Assembly (NCBI RefSeq): GCF_000300995.1
Contig: NZ_AMRJ01000006.1
Span: forward strand, 1-64,000
Reading direction: 5' to 3'
DNA length: 64,000 bases
From: Alcanivorax hongdengensis A-11-3
GTDB lineage: Bacteria > Pseudomonadota > Gammaproteobacteria > Pseudomonadales > Alcanivoracaceae
The translations under genes were made by a program, and so were the position numbers. The notes under the pieces are model-generated. The model saw only the letters and a list, made by a program, of their open reading frames with translations. It searched no databases and was not told where the DNA came from. Below, piece by piece: positions 16,802 to 25,353 of the stretch; positions within the stretch are counted from its first letter, which is position 1; the number at the start of each line of letters is the position of its first letter.

Positions 16802-16820
16802 GGAACACTATTTTGAATAA
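16802..16820. promoter_or_regulatory. Shared A/T-rich motif, copy b (hydratase / phosphatase intergenic)
   Basis: GGAAC-ACT-ATTTT-GAATAA, matching the RGAAY-N3-ATTYY core found at six other intergenic sites. It is about 40 nt upstream of the hydratase start and 120 nt upstream of the phosphatase/acyl-CoA dehydrogenase series. Confidence 0.5.
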
Positions 16821-16936
16821 CAGCCGTTTAACCATGCATGAAATGAATTACAAGGGATGCAAAATATCAATTTCACTAACTGAGAGGGCTGCTCTAGGCT
16901 GACTGGCATTGCTTTAATCGTCACGAGGATGTGCAG

Positions 16937-17614
16937 ATGGCCCAGTTTTACCTTGTCCGTCACGGGCAAGCGTCGTTTGGCTCTGATAACTACGATCGCC
17001 TGTCGCAACTGGGTCATCAGCAGGCCCGCTGGCTGGGCGAGTATTTTGCCGAACGGGATCTGGGTTTTGATGCACTGGTCTGCGGTGACCTGGTCCGTCA
17101 TCGGGAAACCGGGGCCGGTATCTGCGAGGGGCTCGGCATGCGGTTGCCGGAGGATATTCAGCCCGGTCTCAACGAGTTCGATTTCCAGTCCCTGGTGGAT
17201 GCCTATCTGACCCAGCATCCCGATCAGGTACCGGGTGAAGGCGCGCCGGTGGCGGCCTTTTACAAGGCCCTGAAGACTGCCATGCAGCACTGGCGCCTGG
17301 AAACGCTGACCGGCAATCTGCCGGAAACCTGGCAGGGCTTTTCCGACCGGGTGGCCGCCGCCCGCGACCATATCCAGCAGCAGTACAGCGACAAGGACCG
17401 CATTGTCATCGTCAGCTCCGGCGGTGCCATGGCCATGTTCCTCAAACACATTCTCGATGCATCCGATGACACCGTGGTGGAACTGAATCTGCAGATCCGC
17501 AACAGCAGCGTGACCCACGGCTTTTTCAACCGCAAGGTGGTGCGTATGGCCAGTTTCAACAATGTGCCACACCTGGACCGCCCGGATCGTTTCGAAGCGA
17601 TTACCTATTTTTGA
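16937..17614 (+). CDS. Histidine phosphatase family protein
   Basis: A 225-residue phosphoglycerate-mutase-like protein. The phosphohistidine motif VRHGQASFG is at the N-terminus, and the second arginine segment is CGDLVRHRETG. The usual C-terminal SHGG catalytic His motif reads VSSGGAMAMF here, so the second active-site His is replaced by Ser. The start chosen is ATG 16937, 9 nt after AGGA; a GTG at 16931 is too close to the site. It heads the acyl-CoA dehydrogenase/kinase/SDR series. A phosphatase next to a predicted acyl-CoA kinase is suggestive, but its substrate is unknown. Confidence 0.85.
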   Translation: MAQFYLVRHGQASFGSDNYDRLSQLGHQQARWLGEYFAERDLGFDALVCGDLVRHRETGAGICEGLGMRLPEDIQPGLNEFDFQSLVDAYLTQHPDQVPGEGAPVAAFYKALKTAMQHWRLETLTGNLPETWQGFSDRVAAARDHIQQQYSDKDRIVIVSSGGAMAMFLKHILDASDDTVVELNLQIRNSSVTHGFFNRKVVRMASFNNVPHLDRPDRFEAITYF

Positions 17615-17668
17615 TCAAACCGGTTTCAACGCAGCAACAGACTGCCAGGAACAACAAGGGAGAGCGTC

Positions 17669-18877
17669 ATGGATTTTCAGTACAGCGACAAAATGCAGAC
17701 CCTGATCGCCCAGGTGCGGGATTTCATCGATACCGAAATCCGCCCGGTGGAAGACCTCTATCACGAGCAGCTGGCGAAAAGCCCCTGGGAAACACCGGCG
17801 GTGATGGATGAGCTGAAAGAAAAAGCCAAGGCAAAAGGGTTGTGGAATCTCTTTCTGCCCAGCGAATACGGCGAGTACAGCGCCGGGCTCAGTAATCTGG
17901 AATACGCACCGCTGGCCGAGGAAATGGGCCGTTGTCGCATCGCCTCCGAAGCCTTCAACTGTGCGGCGCCGGATACCGGCAACATGGAAGTGCTGGCCAA
18001 GTACGGTAGTGAAGCGCAAAAGAAACAATGGCTGGAACCGCTGCTGGACGGGCGTATTCGCAGCGCCTTCGCCATGACCGAGCCGGAAGTGGCGTCTTCC
18101 GATGCCACCAATATCGAAACCCGCATTACCCGTGATGGCGATGACTATGTCATCAATGGCCGCAAGTTCTACATCAGCGGGGCCATGCGCAAGACCTGCG
18201 ACATCATGATCGTGATGGGCAAGACCGACCCGGACAACCCCAACCGTCATCAGCAACAGTCACAGATTCTGGTGCCAACCAATACCCCGGGCGTCAATAT
18301 CGTGCGCCCCATGCAGGTGTTTGGTTACAACGATGCACCGGAGGGCCATGCGGAAGTGATCTTCGACAATGTGCGCGTGCCCAAGGAAAACATGATTCTC
18401 GGCGAAGGCCGGGGCTTTGAAATTGCCCAGGGGCGCCTGGGGCCGGGCCGCATTCACCATTGCATGCGCCTGATTGGTGCCGCCCAGGAAGCCTTTGAGC
18501 TGATGGCTCGGCGGGTCAACCAGCGGGTGGTGTTCGGCCAGCCCATGAGCAAACAGGGCTCGGTGCGCGAAGATCTGGCCAAATCCTGGTGCGAAATCGA
18601 ACAGGCCCGGCTGCTGACACTGAAAGCGGCGGACACCATGGATCGCGAAGGGAACAAAGTTGCCAAGGATTTGATCGCTATGATCAAGGTGATTGCGCCC
18701 AATATGGCGTTAAATGTCATCGATCGGGCGATCCAGGTCCACGGTGCCGTGGGTCTGAGCCAGGATACCCCGCTGGTCAACTTCTTCAGTTATGCCCGCA
18801 CCCTGCGTCTGGCCGACGGGCCGGACCAGGTGCACATGATGCAGCTGGGTCGCACCCTGGCCAAGCAATTCGCCTGA
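17669..18877 (+). CDS. Acyl-CoA dehydrogenase, ACAD10/11-like
   Basis: A 402-residue flavoprotein with [21 protein letters not shown] (FAD/substrate loop), [13 protein letters not shown], a [20 protein letters not shown] helix and the ending [23 protein letters not shown]. The C-terminal LADGPDQVH pattern, in place of YEGT, and the [10 protein letters not shown] loop place it with the dehydrogenase half of ACAD10/ACAD11 rather than with fatty-acyl dehydrogenases. GGGAGAG precedes the ATG. The kinase gene that would be fused N-terminally in the animal enzymes is encoded separately just downstream. Confidence 0.92.
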   Translation: MDFQYSDKMQTLIAQVRDFIDTEIRPVEDLYHEQLAKSPWETPAVMDELKEKAKAKGLWNLFLPSEYGEYSAGLSNLEYAPLAEEMGRCRIASEAFNCAAPDTGNMEVLAKYGSEAQKKQWLEPLLDGRIRSAFAMTEPEVASSDATNIETRITRDGDDYVINGRKFYISGAMRKTCDIMIVMGKTDPDNPNRHQQQSQILVPTNTPGVNIVRPMQVFGYNDAPEGHAEVIFDNVRVPKENMILGEGRGFEIAQGRLGPGRIHHCMRLIGAAQEAFELMARRVNQRVVFGQPMSKQGSVREDLAKSWCEIEQARLLTLKAADTMDREGNKVAKDLIAMIKVIAPNMALNVIDRAIQVHGAVGLSQDTPLVNFFSYARTLRLADGPDQVHMMQLGRTLAKQFA

Positions 18878-18891
18878 GAAGAAGACAATCT

Positions 18892-18924
18892 GCCCGGAGC
18901 CCGCAGTGCGGGCTCCGGGTTTTG
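18892..18924 (+). terminator. Strong hairpin between dehydrogenase and kinase genes
   Basis: CCCGGAGCCCGCA / TGCGGGCTCCGGG with almost no loop, then TTTTGTC. It lies in the 84-nt gap of an otherwise collinear series, so it may be a partial terminator or an RNA-stability hairpin setting different expression levels for the two genes. Confidence 0.6.
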
Positions 18925-18961
18925 TCATTGCGCAGCAGACAGAGAACAACAGGAGAACATC

Positions 18962-20008
18962 ATGTCCCAGGTGGATACGCTGGATACCGTCAAACTCGCT
19001 GAATACCTAGAGCAGCACATTGATGGCTTCCAGGGGCCGATTCAGGCGGACAAATTCGAGGGCGGGCAATCCAACCCCACGTTCAAGATTACCGCCGCCT
19101 CCGGTCAGTACGTGTTGCGTCGTCAGCCGCCGGGCAAGCTGCTCAAATCCGCCCACGCGGTGGACCGCGAGTACCGCGTCATGGCGGCCCTGAAAGATAC
19201 CGATGTGCCGGTACCCAATGTCCTGCACCTGTGTGAAGACCGGGATGTGATCGGCTCCATGTTCTATGTGATGGAATTTTGTGAGGGGCGCATCCTGTGG
19301 GGTGCGTCCCTGCCGGAAGCCGGCGAGGGTGAGTCAGGCAATGCCGTGCGGACCCGCATGTATGACGAAATGAACCGGGTGCTGGCGGCCCTGCACAGCG
19401 TGGACCTGGAGGCCACCGGGCTGACCGATTACGGCAAACCGGGCAATTATTTCGAACGGCAGCTGGGCCGCTGGAGCCAGCAGTACAAGGCCTCCAAGCT
19501 GCAGGATATTCCCGCCATGGACGAGCTGATCGCCTGGCTGGAAGCCAACCAGCCGGCGGACGATGGTCAGGTCTCCCTGGTGCATGGTGATTTCCGTCTG
19601 GACAACATGATGTGGCACCCCTCCGAGCCTCGTGTGATCGCGGTGCTCGATTGGGAATTGTCCACCCTGGGCCATCCGCTGGCAGACCTGGCCTATCAGT
19701 GCATGGGCATGCGCATGCCCCAGCGTGGTGCCAAGATGGCCGGCCTGCAGGGCGTTGATCGCCAGGCGCTTGGCATCCCCACCGAGAAAGAATACGTGGC
19801 CATGTATTGTCAGCGCCGTGGCATCGACAGCATCGACAACTGGGAATTCTATCTGGCCTTCAGTTTCTTCCGCCTGGCGGCAATCTGTCAGGGGGTGGCC
19901 AAGCGAGCGGTGGATGGCAACGCTTCCAGCAAGGAAGCCGCCCAGGTGGGAGCCCTGGTAGAACCCCTGGCGTCCATGGCCGTGCAAATCATCAAAGAGG
20001 GCGCTTGA
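18962..20008 (+). CDS. APH-like phosphotransferase (ACAD10/11 kinase type, LvaA-like)
   Basis: A 348-residue aminoglycoside-phosphotransferase-fold kinase. Motifs are the N-lobe FEGGQSNPTFKI and YVLRRQPPGKLLKSAHAVDREYRV, the catalytic loop HGDFRLDNMM (208-217) and the metal-binding DWE (230-232). This is the family of the N-terminal kinase domain of ACAD10/11 and of bacterial LvaA, which phosphorylate 4-hydroxyacyl-CoA before conversion to an enoyl-CoA. The neighbouring ACAD11-like dehydrogenase and two SDRs support that role (inference). AGGAG precedes the ATG. Confidence 0.88.
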   Translation: MSQVDTLDTVKLAEYLEQHIDGFQGPIQADKFEGGQSNPTFKITAASGQYVLRRQPPGKLLKSAHAVDREYRVMAALKDTDVPVPNVLHLCEDRDVIGSMFYVMEFCEGRILWGASLPEAGEGESGNAVRTRMYDEMNRVLAALHSVDLEATGLTDYGKPGNYFERQLGRWSQQYKASKLQDIPAMDELIAWLEANQPADDGQVSLVHGDFRLDNMMWHPSEPRVIAVLDWELSTLGHPLADLAYQCMGMRMPQRGAKMAGLQGVDRQALGIPTEKEYVAMYCQRRGIDSIDNWEFYLAFSFFRLAAICQGVAKRAVDGNASSKEAAQVGALVEPLASMAVQIIKEGA

Positions 20009-20031
20009 CGCCACCTGGGTAGGCGTTTGCC

Positions 20032-20080
20032 TGCCAGCGACCCGCTTTGGTGGGTCGCTGGCATTGTGTTTGATTTTTTC
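20032..20080 (+). terminator. Perfect 12-bp hairpin with T-rich tail between kinase and SDR genes
   Basis: TGCCAGCGACCC / GGGTCGCTGGCA around GCTTTGGT, followed by TTGTGTTTGATTTTTT. It lies in the 84-nt gap before the SDR gene and may attenuate or process the transcript. Confidence 0.55.
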
Positions 20081-20092
20081 GGGAGAGTGTTA

Positions 20093-20857
20093 ATGAGTAC
20101 CAATCTGTTCAACCTGGAAGGAAAGATCGCCCTGGTCACTGGCGCCAGCCGCGGCATCGGCGAGGAAATCGCCAAGTTGCTGGCCGAGCAGGGCGCCCAC
20201 GTGATTGTCTCCAGCCGCAAGATTGATGGCTGCCAGGCGGTGGCGGATGCCATCAATGCGGGTGGCGGCAGCGCTGAAGCGGTAGCTTGCCACATTGGCG
20301 AGATGGCGCAGATTCAGGCTATTTTCGAGCATATCCGCAGCGAGCATGGTCGACTGGATATTCTGGTCAACAATGCGGCTGCCAACCCCTATTTCGGCCA
20401 TATTCTTGATACGCCGGTGGATGCCTTCGACAAGACCGTGGATGTGAACCTGCGCGGCTATTTCTACATGTCCGTGGAAGGGGCCAAGCTGATGCGCGAA
20501 CACGGTGGCGGTGCCATCGTCAATACGGCATCCATCAATGGTCTGCATCCGGGGGACGGGCAGGGCGTCTACTCCATTTCCAAGGCGGCGGTGATCAACA
20601 TGACCAAATCCTTCGCCCAGGAATGTGCCCGCTTTAATGTCCGCGTCAATGCGTTGTTGCCGGGCCTGACCAAGACCAAGTTCGCCGGTGCCCTGTTCAC
20701 CAACGATGATATCTACAAGAGTGCCATCGCCCAGATTCCCATGCGCCGTCATGCGGAGCCCAAGGAAATGGCCGGTACCGTGCTGTATCTGGTTTCTGAT
20801 GCCTCCAGTTATGTGACCGGTGAATGCATCGTTGTGGATGGCGGCTTCACTATCTAA
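20093..20857 (+). CDS. SDR family oxidoreductase
   Basis: A 254-residue classical short-chain dehydrogenase: TGASRGIGEEIAKLLAEQGA cofactor site, NNAAANPYFGHI, catalytic Ser-Tyr-Lys (TASINGLHPGDGQGVYSISKAAV), and the C-terminal SSYVTGECIVVDGGFTI. NNAAANPYFG recalls DHRS4-like or 3-ketoacyl reductases. ATG 20093 has GGGAGAG upstream. It is third in the kinase series and would oxidise or reduce a hydroxy/keto intermediate; the exact substrate is unknown. Confidence 0.9.
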   Translation: MSTNLFNLEGKIALVTGASRGIGEEIAKLLAEQGAHVIVSSRKIDGCQAVADAINAGGGSAEAVACHIGEMAQIQAIFEHIRSEHGRLDILVNNAAANPYFGHILDTPVDAFDKTVDVNLRGYFYMSVEGAKLMREHGGGAIVNTASINGLHPGDGQGVYSISKAAVINMTKSFAQECARFNVRVNALLPGLTKTKFAGALFTNDDIYKSAIAQIPMRRHAEPKEMAGTVLYLVSDASSYVTGECIVVDGGFTI

Positions 20858-20879
20858 CCAGCTAACCAGGAGAGCAGGC

Positions 20880-21650
20880 ATGGATCCATTACTGGATTTT
20901 ACCGGCAAGACGGCCCTGATCACCGGTGCGGCCAGTGGTTTTGGTAAATTGCTGGCCGAGGAATTGGGCAAACGCGGTGCGGCCCTGGTGCTGGGTGACG
21001 TGAACATGGATGCCCTGAATCCGCTGGCCGATACGTTGGCCGAGCAGGGCATCAAGGTGGCGGCATTACGCTGCGATGTCTCCAGCGAGACGGACTGCAA
21101 GGCCATGGTCGATACCGCCCTGGCCCAGTTCGGTCACCTGGATATGGCCGTCAACAATGCCGGTATCGCCCACGGTTTCATTCCCTTTGACCAGCTCACC
21201 GCAGAGGTGCTGGATCAGCAGGTCAATGTGAACGTCAAAGGGGTGATGTTCGGAATGAAATACCAGATTGCCGCCATGAAGGAGAGCGGCGGCGCCATCG
21301 TCAATGTCAGCTCCATGGCGGGCCTGGGTGGGGCACCCAAGATCGGCGCCTATTCTGCGGCCAAGCATGCGGTGATCGGCCTGACGCGCACCGCTGCGGT
21401 GGAATATGCCAAGCGCAATATTCGCGTCAATGCGGTTTGCCCCTTCTACACCCATACGCCCATGGTGGACGAAGGTAACCTGTCCGAGAACAAGGACACG
21501 GTACACGCCATGCTGGCGTCCGGTTGCCCGATGAAGCGGCTGGGCCAGCCGCAGGAAATTGTCACGGTGATGCTGATGATGCTGTCGCCGGGCAATACCT
21601 ACATGAATGGTCAGGCCATTGCCGTGGATGGGGGCGTTTCCGCTTTCTGA
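20880..21650 (+). CDS. SDR family oxidoreductase
   Basis: A 256-residue classical SDR with TGAASGFGKLLAEELGKRGA, NNAGIAHGF, the catalytic set SSMAGLGGAPKIGAYSAAKHAV and the PGNTYMNGQAIAVDGGVSAF ending. The start is ATG 20880, preceded by AGGAGAG, 22 nt after the previous SDR. It closes the phosphatase-ACAD-kinase-SDR-SDR series and is followed by a clear terminator. It differs enough from the preceding SDR to suggest a distinct substrate rather than a recent duplication. Confidence 0.9.
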   Translation: MDPLLDFTGKTALITGAASGFGKLLAEELGKRGAALVLGDVNMDALNPLADTLAEQGIKVAALRCDVSSETDCKAMVDTALAQFGHLDMAVNNAGIAHGFIPFDQLTAEVLDQQVNVNVKGVMFGMKYQIAAMKESGGAIVNVSSMAGLGGAPKIGAYSAAKHAVIGLTRTAAVEYAKRNIRVNAVCPFYTHTPMVDEGNLSENKDTVHAMLASGCPMKRLGQPQEIVTVMLMMLSPGNTYMNGQAIAVDGGVSAF

Positions 21651-21677
21651 TAGCGTCTGCGTCTGCATTTGGCCATT

Positions 21678-21704
21678 AAAAAGCCCCGCATCTGCGGGGC
21701 TTTG
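21678..21704. terminator. Bidirectional terminator between converging genes
   Basis: AAAGCCCCGCA / TGCGGGGCTTT around TC, with T and A runs on either side, between the SDR stop (21650) and the PF10118 protein stop (21725). Confidence 0.88.
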
Positions 21705-21724
21705 TAATGGGGCCGTGTGTCCAC

Positions 21725-22660
21725 TTAGTGGGCTTTCTTGCCCTTGCGTTGGGACGCCTGGGCATGCTGCTCGGTGAGCATGCCGTTTTCGCCGAAGAGC
21801 TTTTCGCGCCACTCGTCCAGCAGGGCATCGGTATCATGCTGGGAGGGGTGGAAGTCGCGCTTGAAGAAATCCAGGTATTGCGGTGCCAGTTTGGTGAACA
21901 GGCCCTTGCGCCCGAACAGGAATTTCACGCCCTTCCAGTTGTTCTTCAGTTCGAACAGGCGACCGTCGGAGGCCAGCATGCGCGTCTGGAATACGGCCAG
22001 TACCGCAAAGAAAATGACCGTGGTCGGAATCATGGCGCCGGCACGGATGGCATAGCTGCCACTGACCTTTTCATAGACATCATAGGCCACGGTCTTGTGC
22101 TCGTTCTCCTCCAGCGCGTGCCACAGCCACAGCTTGGCGGTGGCGTCGTCGAGGATTTTCTCCTGGTGCTCGTCTTCACGCAGCAGTTGCTCGGCGATGA
22201 TGGCGGTGTAGTGTTCCAGGCACACGGTGGCCGCCAGCTGGAAGATCTTCGGTGTGCGCTTTTGTACCAGTCCCAGCAACTTGCCCAGGGACTTGTCCAG
22301 CTTGTCGGTGGGGTAACCGAATTTCAGGCCCATCTCGTTCCAGGCTTCATGCTCCTTGCTGTGCATGGCTTCCTGGCCGATGAAGCCGGCCACCTGGGCC
22401 TTCAGCTTGGGATCGGTAATGGCCTTGCGGTAGTGGCGCACGGCATCCACGAAGAAGGCCTCGCCTTCCGGGAACAGGGCCGACAGGCTCAGCCAGAAGG
22501 CGCTGAGAAACGGGTCGTTATCATAGAAATAACGGGTGGTGGTCTTGTCATCGAACTGGAAGTCCAGACGGCGCGGCGGAATGTTCACGGTGGCGCCCAG
22601 CGGCACTTTCTGGGCCTGCGGCTGGTGGGTCTGGATGGTGTCGGTAGCGGTTGTTGTCAT
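21725..22660 (-). CDS. PF10118-type predicted metal-dependent hydrolase
   Basis: A 311-residue protein of the family annotated as predicted metal-dependent hydrolase. It has several E/H-rich helices that resemble a ferritin-like di-metal site: FIGQEAMHSKEHEAW, CLEHYTAIIAEQLL, and WHALEENEHKTVAYDVY. A hydrophobic helix pair lies at about 225-250. The biochemical activity of the family is not established. ATG 22660 (MTTTATDTIQT) is taken because AGGAGAG precedes it. A Lys-rich C-terminus (RKGKKAH) ends the protein. It converges on the SDR series. Confidence 0.8.
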   Translation of the reverse strand: MTTTATDTIQTHQPQAQKVPLGATVNIPPRRLDFQFDDKTTTRYFYDNDPFLSAFWLSLSALFPEGEAFFVDAVRHYRKAITDPKLKAQVAGFIGQEAMHSKEHEAWNEMGLKFGYPTDKLDKSLGKLLGLVQKRTPKIFQLAATVCLEHYTAIIAEQLLREDEHQEKILDDATAKLWLWHALEENEHKTVAYDVYEKVSGSYAIRAGAMIPTTVIFFAVLAVFQTRMLASDGRLFELKNNWKGVKFLFGRKGLFTKLAPQYLDFFKRDFHPSQHDTDALLDEWREKLFGENGMLTEQHAQASQRKGKKAH

Positions 22661-22832
22661 GGTTGCTCTCCTGGTCCGATCGGCACATTGCCGCTCAAGG
22701 ACAAACTGTGACATTCATCAATGTCACCATGGTCAGGGTTAGCAACAAGATCGTAAATGGCACTTTTGCGCCCCGCCCGGGGCGCTAGTGCCAGTACACA
22801 AAGTACGGGTATTTGTGTCCGTTAATGACCGG

Positions 22833-24248
22833 CTAGAGCAACAGGGATTGGGTTTCCAGGAATTCCTCCAGGCCGAAATGCCCCCATTCACGGCCAATGC
22901 CTGACTGTTTGTAACCGCCGAAGGCCGCCTGTAAATCCGGGCTGGCGCCGTTGATATGCACGGTGCCGGTGCGCAGCCGTTCCGCCACGCTCCGCGCCTG
23001 TTGCGGATCACCATACACATAACCGGACAGGCCGTAGATGGAGTCATTGGCAATGGCAACCGCCTCGTCCAGATCCCGGTAGGGAATCATGGTCAGTACC
23101 GGCCCGAAAATTTCCTCCCGGGCGATGGTCATATGGTTATTGGCGCCGCTGAAGACGGTGGGCCGGGCAAAGTAACCGCGACGGATGCCATCCGGCTGCC
23201 CCGGTCCGCCGGCCACCAGGCGGGCGCCTTCCTTGATACCCTGTTCAATCAGGCTTTGTACTCGCTGATACTGGCGCTGGTTGGCAATGGGGCCCATCAC
23301 GGTGCCTGCATCCTCCGGGTCTCCCACCTGTATGCCCTCACAGACCGCGGCGGCAATTTTTTCCGCCTCTTCCAGCTGCTCCGCCGGCACCAGCATGCGG
23401 GAGGGGGCATTACAGCTCTGGCCGGTATTGTTCATCATGGCCCGTACCCCGTGGGTGACGGCCTTCTGCAGATCACAACCGGGCAGCAGAATATTGGCGG
23501 ATTTGCCGCCCAGCTCCAGCGATACCCGTTTGACTGTGGGCGCCGCTTGCTGGCTGACTGAAACACCGGCACGGGTGGAGCCGGTGAGTGACACCAGATC
23601 GATGCGCGGGTCGGAAGACAGCAGCGGGCCGATCTCGGCGCCATCGCCATAAAGCATATTGAAGACGCCGGCGGGCAGGCCCGCTTCATGGATGATCTCG
23701 GCAAGCAGGTGGGCGGACAGCGGCGCAAACTCGCTGGGCTTGAGCACCAGGGTGCAGCCCGCCGCCAGCGCCGGGGCCACCTTGCACATGACCTGATTCA
23801 TGGGCCAGTTCCAGGGCGTGATCAGGGCACAGACCCCGGCCGCTTCACGGCGGATGATGCTATTGCCCACCTGGCTTTCGAACGGAAACTGCCGTGCCAC
23901 CTCCAGTGTGGTTTTCAGGTGTGCCAGCCCCATGGGGGCCTGCACCTTGCTGGCCAGGGTAATGGGGGCGCCCATTTCCTGGCTGATGGCCCGCGCCATG
24001 TCCGGCAGGCGTGCCTGATAACCTTCCAGGATGCGGGTCAGGTAGTCGAGCCGGGTCTCCAGGGGCAGGGCGCTGAAGTCCGCAAAGGCCGCACTGGCGG
24101 CGGCAATGGCCGCCTCCACATCTTCCGGTCCAGCCAGGGACAACTGGCCGAGGGGCTCCTCCGTGGCCGGGTTGATAATGTCATGGCTGGCATTGTGGCG
24201 AGTCGGCACCCACTGGCCGTTGATGTAGAACTGTTGCAGCGATTCCAT
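22833..24248 (-). CDS. Aldehyde dehydrogenase family protein
   Basis: A 471-residue NAD(P)-dependent aldehyde dehydrogenase. Landmarks are PWNWPMNQVMCKVAPALAAG, the Glu of SLELGGKSANILL, the nucleophilic Cys in NNTGQSCNAPSRM, EEIFGPVLTMIPY and GGYKQSGIGREWG. It oxidises an aldehyde to the acid in the cytoplasm; the set around it suggests aldehydes from alcohol or ketone breakdown, though this is not shown. It is divergent from the IclR regulator, and copy c of the shared A/T-rich motif lies about 50 nt upstream of its start. A GC-rich hairpin (22773-22790) lies downstream. Confidence 0.93.
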   Translation of the reverse strand: MESLQQFYINGQWVPTRHNASHDIINPATEEPLGQLSLAGPEDVEAAIAAASAAFADFSALPLETRLDYLTRILEGYQARLPDMARAISQEMGAPITLASKVQAPMGLAHLKTTLEVARQFPFESQVGNSIIRREAAGVCALITPWNWPMNQVMCKVAPALAAGCTLVLKPSEFAPLSAHLLAEIIHEAGLPAGVFNMLYGDGAEIGPLLSSDPRIDLVSLTGSTRAGVSVSQQAAPTVKRVSLELGGKSANILLPGCDLQKAVTHGVRAMMNNTGQSCNAPSRMLVPAEQLEEAEKIAAAVCEGIQVGDPEDAGTVMGPIANQRQYQRVQSLIEQGIKEGARLVAGGPGQPDGIRRGYFARPTVFSGANNHMTIAREEIFGPVLTMIPYRDLDEAVAIANDSIYGLSGYVYGDPQQARSVAERLRTGTVHINGASPDLQAAFGGYKQSGIGREWGHFGLEEFLETQSLLL

Positions 24249-24296
24249 GGGGCTGTCCTTTTATCCGGTTGGCGGTAACGTTCGAGCTACAATAGT

Positions 24297-24315
24297 GAAA
24301 CGTTATTTTAAAATA
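24297..24315. promoter_or_regulatory. Shared A/T-rich motif, copy c (aldehyde dehydrogenase / IclR intergenic)
   Basis: GAAAC-GTT-ATTTT-AAAATA, matching the RGAAY-N3-ATTYY-RAAAYA pattern of six other sites. It lies about 50 nt upstream of the aldehyde dehydrogenase ATG. Confidence 0.5.
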
Positions 24316-24524
24316 TTGACCATCACAAGCGAACCGTGACAAGGTTGAGACTTGATGGGAGCAAACCATTGGGCATGCCCCGCCGGGATTTGGCCATGGC
24401 CATCCTTTATGCAGTAAAACCGCTTTTTGTTATATTTGCGGCGTTTATAAACAACTATAAACAGGGCCCATGTCCATGGACATGACGGACCCTGCATCCC
24501 GAAGCCTGAACAGGAACGATAAGA

Positions 24525-25328
24525 ATGCGACGTGCCGTTGCTGAAGCCGGTAGCCAAGACAAGGACCGCAACTTTGTAACCGCGCTGGCTCGCGGGCTGG
24601 ATATCCTGCGCTGCTTTGGTCCCTCCGATGAATATCTGGGCAACGCGGAGCTGGCCAAACGCACCAATATCCCCCGGCCCACCGTGTCACGCATGACCGC
24701 CACACTGACCCAGCTGGGCTATCTGCGTTATGTGCCGCAGCTGGAGAAATACCGTCTGGGCCCGGGCGTCCTGGATCTTGGCTATCGGTATCTGGCCAGT
24801 GAGGGCGTGCGGGATCTGGCACGGCCCTTCATGCAGGAGCTGGCGGATGCCACCGATTGCATGGTGGCCATTGGCGCCCCGGACGGCGCCCAGGTGACCT
24901 ATATTCAGGTGTGCCAGGGCAATGGGCCGCTGGTGCTGCGTCTGAATGTGGGGTCGCGGGTGCCAATGGGCACCTCGGCCCTGGGCCGGGCCTTTCTGGC
25001 GGCCCTGCCGGCGGCCGAGCGTGAACCCTATTACGAGATGATCCGGGCCCATCACCCGGATGACTGGGCGGCCATTGAGAAGGGGCTGCAGCGAGCCTAC
25101 GAGGAATACGACGAATACGGTTTCTGTACCTCCGATGGCGAATGGAACCGGGATGTGAGCGGCGTGGCCGTGCCCCTGATTCTGGATGGCGGTGCCCAGG
25201 TGGTGCCGTTCAATTGTGGTGGCTCATCCCTGCGATTGAGCCGCCGTACCCTGATTGAAAACCTGGGTCCACGACTCAAGGAAGTGGTGGGCCAGGTCGG
25301 GCAGATGGTACAGGGCCGGGCGTCCTGA
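24525..25328 (+). CDS. IclR family transcriptional regulator
   Basis: A 267-residue IclR protein. A winged HTH occupies about 18-80 (ALARGLDILRCFGPSDEYLGNAELAKRTNIPRPTVSRMTATLTQLGYL) and an IclR effector domain about 95-260, with the GTSALGRAFLAALP and FCTSDGEWNRDVSGVAVPL segments of the ligand pocket. IclR proteins commonly control catabolic operons and resemble PcaR/PobR-type regulators. It is divergent from the aldehyde dehydrogenase and collinear with the PaaI-like thioesterase 25 nt downstream. AGGAACG lies upstream of the ATG. Confidence 0.92.
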   Translation: MRRAVAEAGSQDKDRNFVTALARGLDILRCFGPSDEYLGNAELAKRTNIPRPTVSRMTATLTQLGYLRYVPQLEKYRLGPGVLDLGYRYLASEGVRDLARPFMQELADATDCMVAIGAPDGAQVTYIQVCQGNGPLVLRLNVGSRVPMGTSALGRAFLAALPAAEREPYYEMIRAHHPDDWAAIEKGLQRAYEEYDEYGFCTSDGEWNRDVSGVAVPLILDGGAQVVPFNCGGSSLRLSRRTLIENLGPRLKEVVGQVGQMVQGRAS

Positions 25329-25353
25329 TCCTGCCATGACAGTGGAGTGATGT

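Noticed and set aside
20090..21106. 338-codon frame opposite the two SDR genes
   Set aside because: It spans two unrelated genes antisense, with no domain-like sequence.
22773..22790. GC palindrome as a firm terminator behind the aldehyde dehydrogenase
   Set aside because: The stem is good but only a short mixed A/T tail follows, so it is not listed as a terminator.
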